A DNA stretch of 64,000 nt from Homarus americanus (GCF_018991925.1 NW_024737068.1:8105613-8169612); one strand, 5' to 3'; counted from the first letter of the stretch, positions 22,631 to 35,266 are shown. Program-made: numbers and translations. Notes: a model not told the origin generated them from the letters alone.

Positions 22631-24507
22631 AGCGCAGAGAGAGCGGGTCGTAAAGCTCTCCCGCCTCACAAATACATAATGGACAAGCGCAAGGGGAATG
22701 GCGGCTTGTCACGGGTCGGCAATATAATCAATGGTGTTATGGAACCAGCACTGCTTGGCGAACGATCCGGCCTGCCGTGATACAAATTACCCAAGCACCG
22801 CTAGTCACGAACGCCACCCCTGGCAGAGGAGGAGGAGGAGGAGAAGAAGGAGGAGGAGAAGGAGGTGATGGTCGAGGGATAGGGTGGTGAAGGGTGAACT
22901 ACTGGAGTGCTAGTGACAAGGAATAAGTAGAAGTTGTGAAGTTTCGTCGAGTTGTCGGGATCTTAGTCGCTGTCTTTCTCTCTGACACACCAAAAGGAAC
23001 CCAAGTGTGTGTGTGTGTGCATACTCTAGACCACTAATAACCACATGCTTGTTTTCAGAGGCATTTGCTGACTGCCATTGTTCACCCCAGAAATGCCGGC
23101 GGTGAGTTTCTCCCATGTGATGTGGGAAGCGTTTGTATCTTCCTGTATCTCTCTGCTACCGTCACTGTGTATTGTTATCTCTGACCTGCCTAAGAGAACT
23201 CCCTGGGATGGCTTACTCCTATCATTATAAGCGTTGGTTTGATCTTATCAGTAGTAGTAGTAAGGCTTGTTTACTCCTGTCAATACAATGAATGGCGAAG
23301 GACTTACGATAGTACAAAGATAGGACAAAGATAAGATAGCGATCAATATCTTTACCATAGTTGTCAGGTTGTAGTTAAGAATGACACCCAATGATACGAG
23401 TTGAGGATCTGAGGGTCTTAGCTCTGCAGGAGGACCAGGGGGTGAAGACTGCAGCAGCACCATGGATCAAGCATTTTGGTGGACAATCTTAAGAATACCT
23501 GAACTGAGTCGCTAGTAGGTGACTGATTTTCCCTTTATTTTGTTTTCTTCCAAAGGTTAGTCGAACACAAATTCCTCTATTAATGTTTTATTTTTATATT
23601 TTTAACAAGATATCCAGAAATACGACTATGGCAGTTGTCTTATACTATTTCCACATGTGAGGTGTTATTCCCAATAGTATAGTGAGAAATGTTATGTATT
23701 ACCGTCGTTTTATTGACGTTTCAGGGAGGAGTTGCTTATATAATGCTAACACCAAACATCAGGTGTTACAGTGGATGGGTTTTAAGACCTTTCATGCTCT
23801 TATAGGTAACGAGAACATTTATTTATGAAGGAGGGAGTAAGGTGAACGCTTACCTGTGTACGAGGACAGGTGAATGTTTACTAGAAAGTGAGAGAGGATT
23901 ATACGAACGCTCGCCAGAAGATGCTGACGTCATTGTTTACCTAAAGATAAAAGAATTGAAACTTGCTTGAAGAGGATGACTTTACCCGAACGCAAACTAA
24001 TGCTTGAACACACGTGAGCGATTAATAAGACACGATCACACACAGGAACAGATACTTTTGACACTTTCTTTTCCATGTAACAAAGGAATTACGTTTATCC
24101 TCCACAAAAAAAAAAATCATATATAATAATTAACGTTGTAACACAATAGTAAAATTTACATGGTCATAAACTCAAATTCCTGAGGGTTTTTTTCTTATAA
24201 CTTTCTGTGCATTACCATTTTTTTTATTGTTCTAACGATTTAGTGTTTTATCAGAAGTATCTCACCCTGGTTTATTTATTCTCTACCATTCCTTTAGGTT
24301 GGGGCCTGTTTGACTTGGGGCTCATCAGTAAGGGGCCCCATTAGACCTAAAACCATCAAGTCTATATAGAAAGATAATAGGTAGAAATTAATAAACCCAA
24401 AACACTGACGTAGTTTAGTGTTCAGGCAACTCTAAGAAGAAGGAGTCAAAGTGTTTTCAGTAATCTTGAGGTTCATTCAACAAAACTGTTACCTTTGACG
24501 CATTTAG

Positions 24508-24510
<3 letters not shown>
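22631..24510. other. Mostly unique non-coding DNA
   Basis: (GGA)n at 22826-22866. Otherwise no array and no recognisable gene. The minus-strand frames at 22910-23116 and 23248-23463 show no conserved features. Confidence 0.5.

Positions 24511-24561
<51 letters not shown>
24511..24561. repeat. (GA)n microsatellite
   Basis: 25 units. Confidence 0.97.
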
Positions 24562-24566
<5 letters not shown>

Positions 24567-24923
24567 AAACCATTTCCCAATACCTATAACTTTTCAAACC
24601 CACAACAAATAATGCCAAGACGTCTTCTACCTCCTCCTCCTTGTACTTCAGAACGTGTGAGTACAGAAAGATGTATCTCTATTAAGCTACTGTATTATTA
24701 TTTTTAACCTATGAAAACACGCTTATGGGCCATAGATGTTAAAGAGCAATCATGGAATGTAATATCAATAACACTTCTCTTCCCTCCCTCTGTGTTCCTC
24801 CTCCTTCTATACTCGTGTTCGACAGCAGCACCAGCATAGTAGTAGCCCTCAGTCCAGCTAAATTACGGCTCATATTTCATATTTTATGGCATAACCACTG
24901 AATCGCTTATAACGATCCGTTCG

Positions 24924-24925
<2 letters not shown>

Positions 24926-24973
<48 letters not shown>
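24926..24973. repeat. (CT)n microsatellite
   Basis: About 23 units ending in CTCCTCCTCC. Confidence 0.97.
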
Positions 24974-24976
<3 letters not shown>

Positions 24977-25273
24977 CTCCTCTGCTCTCTTTTTAGCCAA
25001 CAACCATCACTTTAGGCTAATTATTTTATAGCTTGTTTCCCGGCGTAATAAGGCTCGTCGCGTGGACCTTAATAGGCTCTCCATCAGCGGGCAACTGAGT
25101 TAAAATGCAGTATTACACCACCCAAGCCTTCCCGCCTGTAACAGCTGATCAGTCACACGCTTTGTTTACATCCAGTCAGCTGAGAGGGTGAGTTGCGTTT
25201 ACCTGTGTAATGTGAACGCATATGGTCATTATTGCGTTTTGTGTTTGTACCTTCTTGCGTGTATACCAATGGT
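24974..25273. other. Unique non-coding DNA, no gene seen
   Basis: Includes GC-balanced unique sequence at about 25015-25150; no coding or RNA signal recognised. Confidence 0.45.
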
Positions 25274-26037
25274 TAATAATAATAATAATAATAATAATTA
25301 ACGGTTTATTGAAAGAGCTTGGCAGCCAGAAGGCTGAAAATATACAGTTACATATTTGGGGAATGGGTTACGAATTACAAATAATATACAAGTAACATAA
25401 GTGACACAAATGAGACATATAATAACTAGATGGGGAAAAGCTCAAACTACAGTTCATTTCAACATAGTGACAGTGTAAGGAGCAGTGTTTACTGGGAGTG
25501 AATACACTGATTTATTACAAGTTATTGATAATTTTTACAATGGTTGGGACTGGGCTGTTCTTATAGCGACCAGTTCGTGCACGTATGGGCTGGATGCGGT
25601 TGTGGTGTCGAACAGCAATTCTCGGACAAGGGATCTCAGGTGGTAGTAGGAGCCGGTGTCGGGGATGGTGTAGAAGCTTCTTACCAAATTTGCAGATGAG
25701 GTCGTGGTGATGGTCAGTGAGAGTCGAAAGGGTCAGTGTGTTGAGCGCTTCTTGATATGTGGAGTAGGAAGGGGAGAGAATAATCTTGCATGCCCTCTTT
25801 TGCACTTTTTCTAGGTGTTTACGTTGTGTGGCATTTAGGGAGGAAGACCAGGTGGGGGAGGCATAGGTGAGCTTGGGAAGTATGAATGTTGTGTAAAGAC
25901 TGAGGAGCTCGTGTGCAGGAACTCCGAGGGACTTGAGTCGGCGGAGGAGGTGGAGACGGAAACTGGAGGATTTGATAACTTCACTGACGTGTGGTTTCCA
26001 ATTTAGTTTGTTGTCTATGGTGACGCCGAGGAGCTTC
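25274..26037 (-). mobile_element. 5'-truncated LINE (CR1/L2-like group) with (ATT)n tail
   Basis: Minus-strand order: RT C-terminal coding part (26037 to 25515), UTR of about 215 bp, CAGCCTTCTGGCTGCC, AATAAA, AACCGTTAATT and an (ATT)n tail (25298 to 25274). The 5' break falls exactly at a (GT)n microsatellite (26038-26058). The same 3' terminus recurs at 42887-42985. Confidence 0.82.
25515..26037 (-). pseudogene. Reverse transcriptase C-terminal fragment (thumb and downstream)
   Basis: Reads KLLGVTIDNKLNWKPHVSEV, then RLHLLRRLKSLGVPAHELL, FILPKLTYASPTWSSSLNAT and LEKVQKRACKIIL, a pattern typical of CR1/L2-type LINE RT thumb regions. It continues to HPRHRLLLPPEI and RYKNSPVPTIVKIINNL at the stop. 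The catalytic palm with the YADD box is missing through 5' truncation, so it is inactive although it has no internal stop. Codons upstream of about 26037 encode His-Thr from a microsatellite and are not part of the element. Confidence 0.85.
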
Positions 26038-26238
26038 GTGTGTGTGTGTGTGTGTGTATTAAGCGACAATATTTTTGTCGTCTAATGTGCTTGCATTTGC
26101 TTAGTGAGGTATGTTGTGTGTGTGTGTGTTTGGTTAAGTGTGTGGGTGTGTTTTGAATATTAAATGTGTTGTGTGTGACAGTATAAATAGTACGTTATTA
26201 CACTTCTAATTTTTTATGTGTTGAAATTTGCCTTTTAT

Positions 26239-26338
<100 letters not shown>

Positions 26339-26760
26339 CGCAAGTCTATGGGTACGCTTTCATTCTTAAATGTGTGCTTGTTAGAGCATGGATACATTTA
26401 CACACAGACGAATATGTATCTAAGTAAATGTATACTATTTTTATTCTTTAACACATACATTTTCAAATCATAATCCATGTATGTATTCGACGTATAATCT
26501 AAATACGTCTCTCTTTTATACTTTTACGTTATAAGCATGAATTCTTACAGAGTCGCGGTATACAACGTACTGTCTGTCCCCCTACACAGAAGAAGTCACT
26601 GTGGGCCCAGCCTGACCCTGGACGCCGGGCTAGCGAAGGTCCAGCTCGGGGTCAGATTGGTAATGATACCTCCAGCCTGAGCTAACAAATTTATGACTCA
26701 GAATGTCTCTGTGATGACGTAGCCGCCGATCATAATACACCCAGCATCTAGTGGTATGAA

Positions 26761-26905
26761 GTCGGTCTCTCGGTCCTCCCAAAACCGGCGTGGTCTGTCG
26801 GTCTCTCGGTCCTTCCAACCCTGAATTGGTCTGTCGGTCCTCCAAACCCTGGCGTGGTCTGTTGGTCTCTCGGTCCTCCCAACCCCAGCGTGGTCTCTGT
26901 TCTGT
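26761..26905. repeat. 35-bp tandem repeat, four copies
   Basis: Units carry GTCGGTCTCTCGGTCCTCCC, then AACCC.GGCGTGGTCT. Confidence 0.85.
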
Positions 26906-26969
26906 ACGCTAATCCTCACTGTTGATTTACACTTATTATTCGTTTCAAAGATAAGCTAGTCATGCCGAT

Positions 26970-27014
26970 CCTAACCTAACCTAACCCAAACTAACCTAAC
27001 CTAACCTAACCTAA
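26970..27014. repeat. Interstitial (CCTAA)n telomere-type repeat
   Basis: Eight to nine CCTAA units with one CCCAAA variant. Confidence 0.88.
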
Positions 27015-27176
27015 GTGACAATTTTATATATACAAACATAACTGAGAAAATTGAACCTTTCTGATCTTATCTAATCCAAGTTAATCCAATGTCTCAAAAA
27101 ATAGATCCAACGTTAAGACAAGAAAGCACATTAAACAGGAATAGTTTTATCTATATATTTTCTTTGTCATATACAA

Positions 27177-27361
<185 letters not shown>

Positions 27362-27554
27362 CTGTATCATATATCCCAGGTCTTATATGAGAGCTACTCG
27401 TGATATAGGATAAAGATTAGTTTAAGAAGTTGTATTATTCCTAAAAGTGCACCAGTTTTAATGACTATAATGAGGCAGCATGGGAAAAATATGAATAATA
27501 ACAATGTTTACTTGGGTGAGTGACGGCAGGAAGACATCAATTAGCGAGGCCCCG

Positions 27555-27800
27555 CACGAAGGCTCTCCTCCTCCTCCTACTACTACCTAGTGAGCCATCA
27601 ACGTTTATAACAACCTTAAATATATCATCAACCTTAAAAGTGTATCATCAACCTAAAATGCATCGTTATCCTTAAATAAATGTGTCATGAGGCTTAAGTT
27701 TATCATCAACCTAAAGAATATTATCATCCTTTAACCTTAAATGTATCATCAACCTAAAATGAATCATCAACCTAAAATGCATCAATAACCTTTAGTATCT
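27555..27800. repeat. Eroded tandem repeat based on ATCATCAACCTAAAATG
   Basis: About ten imperfect units of roughly 20-25 bp, for example TATCATCAACCT, TTAAATGTATC and AACCTAAAATGCATC. Confidence 0.72.
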
Positions 27801-28089
27801 CACCAACACATAAAAAACAAAAACATTCCTCACCTACGAATAGAATATCATCCATCACTCAGGTCAGAAAAGGAAGATAAAGACCTAATTAAATCACAAC
27901 CGATAATTACAGGTGTCATACAATATAAAACAGATACTTAAAATGCATCAGGTAAAGGAATTATACTATATGAATACATTATATGGGTTAAATCATTAGT
28001 AAGAGATGATTTCCCCTCTTACTCGTGAAGCTGTTCCTCTTGATTAGACCAGAGGGGACTTTTGGATTGACTTGAAATAGGAAGTTATT

Positions 28090-28345
28090 GTTATAGGTAG
28101 TTCGTTGTTTCTGTGACCCTATGATCAGAGATTGGGTTAATGGTGGTTTTTGTAGTTTTAGTGATCAAAGGTTGAGATTATTACCTATTTCTATATTTCT
28201 CATGATTAAAGGATGACCTAATTACCTATTACGTAGTGTTCACGATCAAAGAATGACCCTATTATTCATGTAACTCGCATGTTTAAATAGTTTACCTATT
28301 ACCTATTGCTCTAATTGATAATGATCTGTTACCTATTGTGTACAT
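28090..28345. repeat. Eroded tandem repeat based on ATGATCAAAGGATGACC...TTACCTATT
   Basis: About four to five units of roughly 50 bp. TTACCTATT appears five times and GATCAAAG-like words four times. Confidence 0.6.
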
Positions 28346-28829
28346 CCCACGATTTATTTCACATTTTAAGGTGTCACACAGCCCCCCAAAAAAGTATCTT
28401 CATGGATGGATCGATGAATTTCACAATGAACACTACGACTCCTGTTGTCTCGGTAGGGTTATCAAAATTCTTCGTCCTTTGAGTCATATTGTCTCACACG
28501 AAAACGTAAATATATTTTTTTTATTATCTTTACGTTATCAAAATCATTATCATTTGGTTCTTCTAAAAGTTAATAGTATTTAGATTCCATTTTCACGCAG
28601 TAAGATCGATTCAGTGTTTTTTTTTTTTTTCAAACTGTATTTCCCCCGAGTTGAGATGGACGGGCAACAAGTCATATGATAGATGGACAATATGTGAGAG
28701 TTGACCGTCCAAGTACCCTCAGTTTATGGTCATATTTTATCAACCAACAATGAGTTTGTTTGAGCTGAGAACTTGTTTGGTGATGATCGATGTTGCGGTT
28801 CATTATATATGTATACTGTATACATATAT

Positions 28830-29135
28830 AGGAATGTTTATTTTTGTTTGTAATTATGTTTGTTTTTGTTTGTTAATATGTTTGTATTTGTTTATTTTTG
28901 TTAATGTTTGTATTTGTTTGTGTTTATGTTCGTGTTTGTTTGTCATTGTTTTTCTTTTTCTTTGTTTTTTTATGTTTGTTTTTGTTTGTTTTTATGTTTG
29001 TATTTGTTTGCCATTATGTTTGTTTTAGCTTGTCATTGTCTGTTTTGTTTCTTATTATGTTTATTTTTGTTTGTCATTGTCTGTGTTTGTTTCTCATTAT
29101 GTTTGTTTTTGTTTGTATATGTGTTTTTTCCTTTC
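28830..29135. repeat. Degenerate (TTTG)n tract
   Basis: TGTTTGTTTTTGTTTG words interspersed with TTATG and CATTG; about 300 bp T/G-rich on the plus strand. Phe/Val/Cys frames over it are artefacts. Confidence 0.85.
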
Positions 29136-29184
29136 TACCTCTGTACGTCTATCAGTTCATTTATCTGCTTAATAATTTTCTCTT

Positions 29185-29186
<2 letters not shown>

Positions 29187-29223
<37 letters not shown>
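29187..29223. repeat. (CTGT)n microsatellite
   Basis: About nine units. Confidence 0.92.
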
Positions 29224-29313
29224 CCTTGTTATATTGCCTGTCATTCTATACAACTGTCTGTCAGGATTTCATTCAGTCTCATCTTCACTAGGTCTTCAAT
29301 GACCAAGCGAGAG

Positions 29314-29314
<1 letters not shown>

Positions 29315-29369
<55 letters not shown>
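29315..29369. repeat. (AC)n microsatellite
   Basis: 27 units. Confidence 0.97.
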
Positions 29370-29370
<1 letters not shown>

Positions 29371-29936
29371 TTTAAAGGACCATTACATTAACTTCCATTA
29401 CAACTCATACAACCAAATTCTACACAATCGTATACAACGTTTAATTACCTAATGAATTTTTTTACATCATCTGAATAATTAACCGATTTATCATTCATTA
29501 ATACTTACTACAATTAATAACCTAATATATGAGCCTGAAATAGACGGTGTATGATCATATATAACACGTGTCTTAGTCTTTAGTTATCAATTATATCTAC
29601 ATATATTAAGATAATCCAGAGTAAAGCTTTATAATTACCCTCATTGTCGGATTATTAATAACTGATGATTATTTTTTTCTTTCGTTAGATATGTTGATAA
29701 TTATCTGATATCACCACTGCTGTGAAGTCTTAAAATAATGAAGGATTATTACAAGAGATGATGAATGAGACTTGATAATGAAGGGAAAGATTAATTATGT
29801 CTGGTGAATAAATTGGTGATGGGTTGTAAATGATTCCTGTATGATGGTTGACAGTCTTAGTCAAAGGATATTTATGTTATGGTAATTTAATAGTAATTTT
29901 TAGATATGTTTGTAAACGGAGTAATGATATGCAAGA
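29370..29936. other. AT-rich unique DNA, no gene seen
   Basis: No coding or array structure recognised. Confidence 0.5.
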
Positions 29937-30540
<604 letters not shown>

Positions 30541-30711
30541 GCTGTCTTTCACCAATGACTAGCGGTGCTGAACGATTATAGAGAGCGAGTGTCAGCCAGG
30601 TTGTGGTTGGTTGAAAATCTTTTGAAATTATCAGAGATTTTTAAAATATTTCTCAAGATGTTATTAGGAAAAAACAGAAATTAATCGTACCTTTACTTTA
30701 CTATCCTAGGA

Positions 30712-30810
30712 CAGGTTCAGTTACGTTAGGTTAAGTTTGGCGAGGTTATGTTGATTGAGTTAAGTTTGGTTAGATTAACTTTGGAGAGGTTAGGTGAATT
30801 AGATGGTAAG
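30712..30810. repeat. Degenerate interstitial (TTAGG)n tract
   Basis: TTAGGTTAAG, GAGGTTA and GGTTAGATTA words; heavily eroded. Confidence 0.55.
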
Positions 30811-30879
30811 GTTAAATTAGCGTCGCTCTCTAGCCTAATATTCACAAGCGTTTCAGTAATAAGTCACAGAAAAGCCTTC

Positions 30880-30913
30880 GTACCTTTGACCTGTGACCTC
30901 ATAAACTTGACCT
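30880..30913 (-). promoter_or_regulatory. Candidate nuclear-receptor DR1 element
   Basis: On the minus strand two perfect AGGTCA half-sites (30894-30899, 30887-30892) are spaced by one base. A third imperfect half-site (AGGTAC, 30880-30885) is also one base away, and a fourth AGGTCA lies at 30908-30913. DR1 is the known layout for RXR, HNF4 and EcR-type receptors. There is no neighbouring gene to link it to, so function is unproven. Confidence 0.35.
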
Positions 30914-31394
30914 AAGATCATAACCACTGGACCATACCTGAGGAAGCTTCCACAGGTGATCACGAGAACGTAATTTGAAAGTTTGAATACGATAACTCGA
31001 CACGTTCCGGAGGCTGTGAGCTGATTATCCGAGCTGATAATCTGGATTCGATGGCTGGGAACGTGATCCTCAATTCGATCAATCTCAACCAAGATCAATG
31101 AGTGTCCTGCGAATATGACTGGGAAGTTGAACACCAATACTTCCAAGTGTTTGATAAGTTGAATTAGGTATAAACACAAATACATAAAAAATACATGAGA
31201 ATACATAAGATTGGCTCGCTGTACCCACTTAATAAAGAAGGTACTGTAACAAGTCTTTTTTTTCTGTATGGAGGAAGACAATATGGCATATACTGTAATG
31301 AATTACTTTCAAATCCTAAACTGTAAAATCAGGTACCCATTGTCAGCTGGGTGGACAGGAGGTGCCCAGCACGTGAAGTAGAGACCCTATAGAC

Positions 31395-31396
<2 letters not shown>
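30914..31396. other. Unique DNA; open minus-strand frame without recognisable features
   Basis: A frame from 31281 to 30853 has no domain I recognise. I see no reason to call it a gene. Confidence 0.4.
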
Positions 31397-31431
<35 letters not shown>

Positions 31432-31501
31432 TGTGTGTGTGTGTTCGTGATATTTTTCGTTTTATTCCTTTTTGTCTATTTATCTTTCTGTGTGATTCTT
31501 C

Positions 31502-31562
<61 letters not shown>

Positions 31563-31578
31563 ACACACACACACACAC
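31397..31578. repeat. (GT)n and (AC)n pair in inverted arrangement
   Basis: (GT)n at 31397-31444 and (AC)n at 31512-31578 are separated by about 67 bp, so the single strand could fold back through them. Confidence 0.93.
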
Positions 31579-31597
31579 TTTTTTAATCAATTCACTT

Positions 31598-32420
31598 ATC
31601 TTCTTCTCTTTCTCTGTCTCTTTTTTCTTCTCTTTGTTTCCATTCTTTTTCATTCCATACCTCTTTCCACCCTTCACCTCTCCCTTTCCCTTCCTCTCCT
31701 CTCCCTGCTTCCTTTACCCGCTCTCTCATTTCCCTTCTATTCCCCATGTTTCTTTTACCCCACTTTTTCACTCTCTCTCCCTCTTCCCCACTTTTACCAC
31801 TTCCTCTCCTTACCCTTCTCTTATTCCTTCCTATTCTCCTGTTCTCCGCCTCTTCCCAGTTCCTATCCTCACTCTCCCCCTCTCCCCACTTCCTCTCCTC
31901 ACTCCCCCCTCTGCCTCTCCTCACTCTCCCCACTTCCTCACCTCACTCTCTCCCTCTCCTTACTTCCTCTCCTCACTCTCCCATCTCCCACTTCCTCTCC
32001 TCCTCTCCCCTTCTCCCCATTTTCTCTCCCTCTCTCTCCCTCTCCCCCTTCCTCTCCTCACTCTCCCACTTCCTCCCTCTCCTCTCCTCTTCCTCTCCCC
32101 CATCTCCCCACTTCCTCTCCCTCCCATCTCCCTCTTCCTCTCCCTCACTCTTCCCTCCTCACTCTCCCCTTCCTCTCCTCACTCTCCCCCTCCCCACTGC
32201 CTCCTCCTCTCCCCCACCCCTCACTCTCCCCTCTCCCCCACTTCTCCTCTCCTCACTCTCCCCTTCTCCCACTGCCTCTCCTCTCTCCCTTTCTCCCCAC
32301 TTCCTCTCCTCACTCTCCCCACTTCCCTCTCCTCACTCTCCCCTCTCCCCACTTCCCTCACTCTCCCCTTCTCCCCACTTCCTCTCCTCCCCTCACCCCA
32401 CTTCCTCTCCCCCTCTCCCT
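31598..32420 (+). repeat. Polypyrimidine tract, about 0.8 kb
   Basis: Almost purely C and T on the plus strand, with repeated CTCTCCCC, ACTTCCTCTCCTCACTCTCC-like units of roughly 25-30 bp. It is long enough for triplex (H-DNA) formation. Ser/Leu/Pro frames on plus and Arg/Glu/Gly frames on minus are artefacts. Confidence 0.93.
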
Positions 32421-32544
32421 GTCGTGATATGCACTCCCCCATTATGATTTTGTCGGCAATATTTATGACTGTCTCAAATTCTAGTGTTGGCTGATTTATA
32501 CTGTTGTTGGGTATATCATCAAGAAGAAATATACCCCTCTCTCC

Positions 32545-33720
32545 CCACCGTCCTCCCTACACCGATATACCGAACGCCAGTCGAGTATACCGAACATCCG
32601 ATATCCGTATAGTGATGCACCGAATGTTAGGCGTGTCTAGTGTACCGATATATACCGAATATATATTGCTGACTATACCGCTGTGTATACTGATCATTAG
32701 GTGTTAACTGTGTACCAATATACCGAACTTTGGGAGTTTTACCTGTGCCCATATACCGAATACTAGTCGATATACCGAATGCTAGTCGTTTGGACCGAAT
32801 ATCCGACCTCTTTTATGTTGCGATATACCGAACGTGGGGGTTTTCCCTTCACCAGTATACCGAACGCTAGCTTCCTACCTATACCGATAACCAGCCTAGT
32901 ACACCGAACATTACGCATCCACCTGAAACCAATATACCGAACATCAGCTAAATATACCGAGCACTGGTTATCTGTAACGAATATCCGACGTCCTTCCTAC
33001 GCCTATGTACCGAGCATTTGGCTCCTGAATATACCGTCTTAGAGAAATACTATGCTTCCCCTTCACCGATATACCGAACACTGGCTTATATACCGAAGAC
33101 TAGCACTCTCTCTTTGTCGTTATACAGAACACCGGCTTAGTATACCGAACATTTATTTCCCTCTCTATACCGATATGCAGATTAGTTAAATATACCTAAT
33201 ACCAGTATCATCATTTATTCTAATATTGACTACCAACAACGTATACCGAACATCTCTCACCTATTTCGAACTCTTTCCATTTATACCGAACACTATCCGA
33301 ACATAATAACACGACCTTTCCTACCGATACTAATATACCGACAACTACACCCACTCCTATACCAAATGTTCAGGTCCTTATACCGACCAATTTTATACCG
33401 AACGTACACCACCGAAGGATTGGGAGGCATATCGATTACTCATAGTCTAATCCAATGATATACCGATGTTATACCTTTCCCCCTACAACAAGTATACTCA
33501 CCCTTCACTATACCGATCACACCTACCTGTACTGAATATCTGAAGCTATACCGAATATTTGACTCTATACTGAATGATAATTTTTGTATACATCTGAAGT
33601 TATCGTATTTTTGTTTCTTCTATATCAAGTATTGTCTCTATACTGTTTATCCATTGCTATACTGGGTGTCCTTTGCTATACCAGACATCACTTGCTATAC
33701 TGTGGTGTCCTTGCTATGCC
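32545..33720. repeat. Irregular array of TATACCGAA motifs, about 1.2 kb
   Basis: About 38 occurrences of TATACCGAA(C/T) or one-change variants, commonly followed by N-ATCAG, GCTAG or ACTAG, spaced about 15-50 bp apart. The motif decays towards CTATACTG after about 33530. Confidence 0.85.
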
Positions 33721-33994
33721 ATATTTTCCAATTATGTAATCTTATATAACGTTAAATTTTTAGTACATTTTAAAGTTACTATTTTATATATTTTTCTTAC
33801 GATAGATTTGAATACATTTTGGGGGAAAAATTTTGATGTGAAATTTAAGTCAATTTGCGGTTCACTTTTAAGTAAATTTTCGTAAGTTTAGGGTTACATT
33901 ATTTGTAAAGTGGTGAGCTATTCTATGTATTTTAAGTTAAATGCTCAGTTGTTAAAAATAGCCGATGATTGGCCGTATGGTTCTCAGTTCTAAA
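33721..33994. other. AT-rich spacer, no gene seen
   Basis: No array or gene recognised. Confidence 0.45.
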
Positions 33995-34210
33995 AGACCC
34001 CAATCTTACCGGGCCCCAGTCCTCAAAGGCCCTAGTCCTACCGGGCCCCACACCAAACAAAGGTAACCATTAAAAGTAGTGACCAGTCCTAATGGGCCCT
34101 TACCTATTCTCACCTAACCTAACCTCACATTTCAAGATTAAACCCGAGGCTTAATAGGCCGCGTCTTAAAGAGCCTCAGTCTTACTTAACCCAAACTAAT
34201 TTAATATTTG
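33995..34210. repeat. Eroded repeat based on GGCCCCAGTCCTACCG
   Basis: GGGCCCCAGTCCT, GGCCCTAGTCCTACC and AGCCTCAGTCTTAC recur at roughly 25-bp spacing. Confidence 0.65.
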
Positions 34211-34219
34211 AAATTGGGT

Positions 34220-34560
34220 TCCAAGACTCATAAAAAACAGCGTTCTTAAAGACTCACATGCATATAAACCGCGTTCTTGAGAGACTTACACGCATGCAAA
34301 CCGCGTTCTTAAGAGACTTACACGCATGTAAACCGCGTTCTTGAGAGACTTACACGCATGCAAACCGCGTTCTTGAGAGATTGCATGACTCCAAACAGCG
34401 TTCTTAATAATAACCCGAACGTAAAATCGAGAAAAAGACTAAACACAGGATTACACCACAGCAGATGGCGTTCTCGAGGGGTAGGGGAGGGGGGTTACAC
34501 TCATGTAATCCACGTTCTCGAGGGATTACAACGGGGCAGATAACATTCCCAATGGGGGTT
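34220..34560. repeat. 32-bp minisatellite decaying rightward
   Basis: The unit includes AAACCGCGTTCTTGAGAGAC and TTACACGCATGC. Five good copies (about 34224-34385), then diverged copies still marked by GCGTTCT, ACGTTCTCGAG or ACATTCCCAA to about 34550. Confidence 0.88.
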
Positions 34561-34799
34561 ACAAGACGAGATATCATTGACCATAAGATTACATCCCGTT
34601 AGCAGCCAGGAGTCTTGTCGTCGTCACAGCAGTCAACGACACTCCAACACGACAAGGAACATTTACAAAAGGGGACAGATCCGTAGGTAAGTATATCTCT
34701 CAGGTGGTATAGCCAAATAGACCTGAGTTAGTGGTGGTATAAGCTGGTGATGCAGTGTCGTGTTATGTACCCAGCAGGTCGTCTTTACAGTATTTCTGA

Positions 34800-35085
34800 G
34801 GGGTAGTAATTTTTTTTTCCGTGACAATTTAGCTGATATTTTTTTCTTCCTGGTGTGTTGGTCTGGTTTAGGTGTGTCATTTTTTTCCCCTTCATGGGAG
34901 TTTGGAAGAAAGTTTTATTCTGGCCGTTTTTTTTTTTCTGTGAATTTGGAAGGATTTTTTTTTGTTTTTGTTTTATTTATACTTCAGTTGTATGCTTTTT
35001 TTTTACATGGGAATTTAGTTGAAAGTTTCTTGTTTTTTTTTTTGTTTTTTTTTGCTTCAGACGTCTATTTTTTCCCACGGAGGAA
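34800..35085. repeat. T-run-rich degenerate repeat
   Basis: Runs of 6-11 T alternate with GGAATTT-AG and GAATTTGGAAG words at roughly 55-60 bp spacing. Confidence 0.6.
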
Positions 35086-35100
35086 CTTGAATGATACAAG

Positions 35101-35102
<2 letters not shown>

Positions 35103-35156
<54 letters not shown>
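35103..35156. repeat. (ATT)n microsatellite
   Basis: 18 units. Confidence 0.97.
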
Positions 35157-35157
<1 letters not shown>

Positions 35158-35266
35158 TACTTTTTGTTAATGATACTTCCTCCTCTTAATTGGTTACCTG
35201 ACAATATTCTTATTTATCTTCTTGTTACGTGTGCAATTTTTTTTAGTGAGAATTTAGGTGCATTGC

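Noticed and set aside
30853..31281. 142-codon minus-strand gene
   Set aside because: No recognised domain or splice context; composition ordinary for unique intergenic DNA.
31399..32494. Ser/Leu/Pro-rich frames up to 342 codons
   Set aside because: Polypyrimidine low-complexity DNA; overlapping frames equally open.
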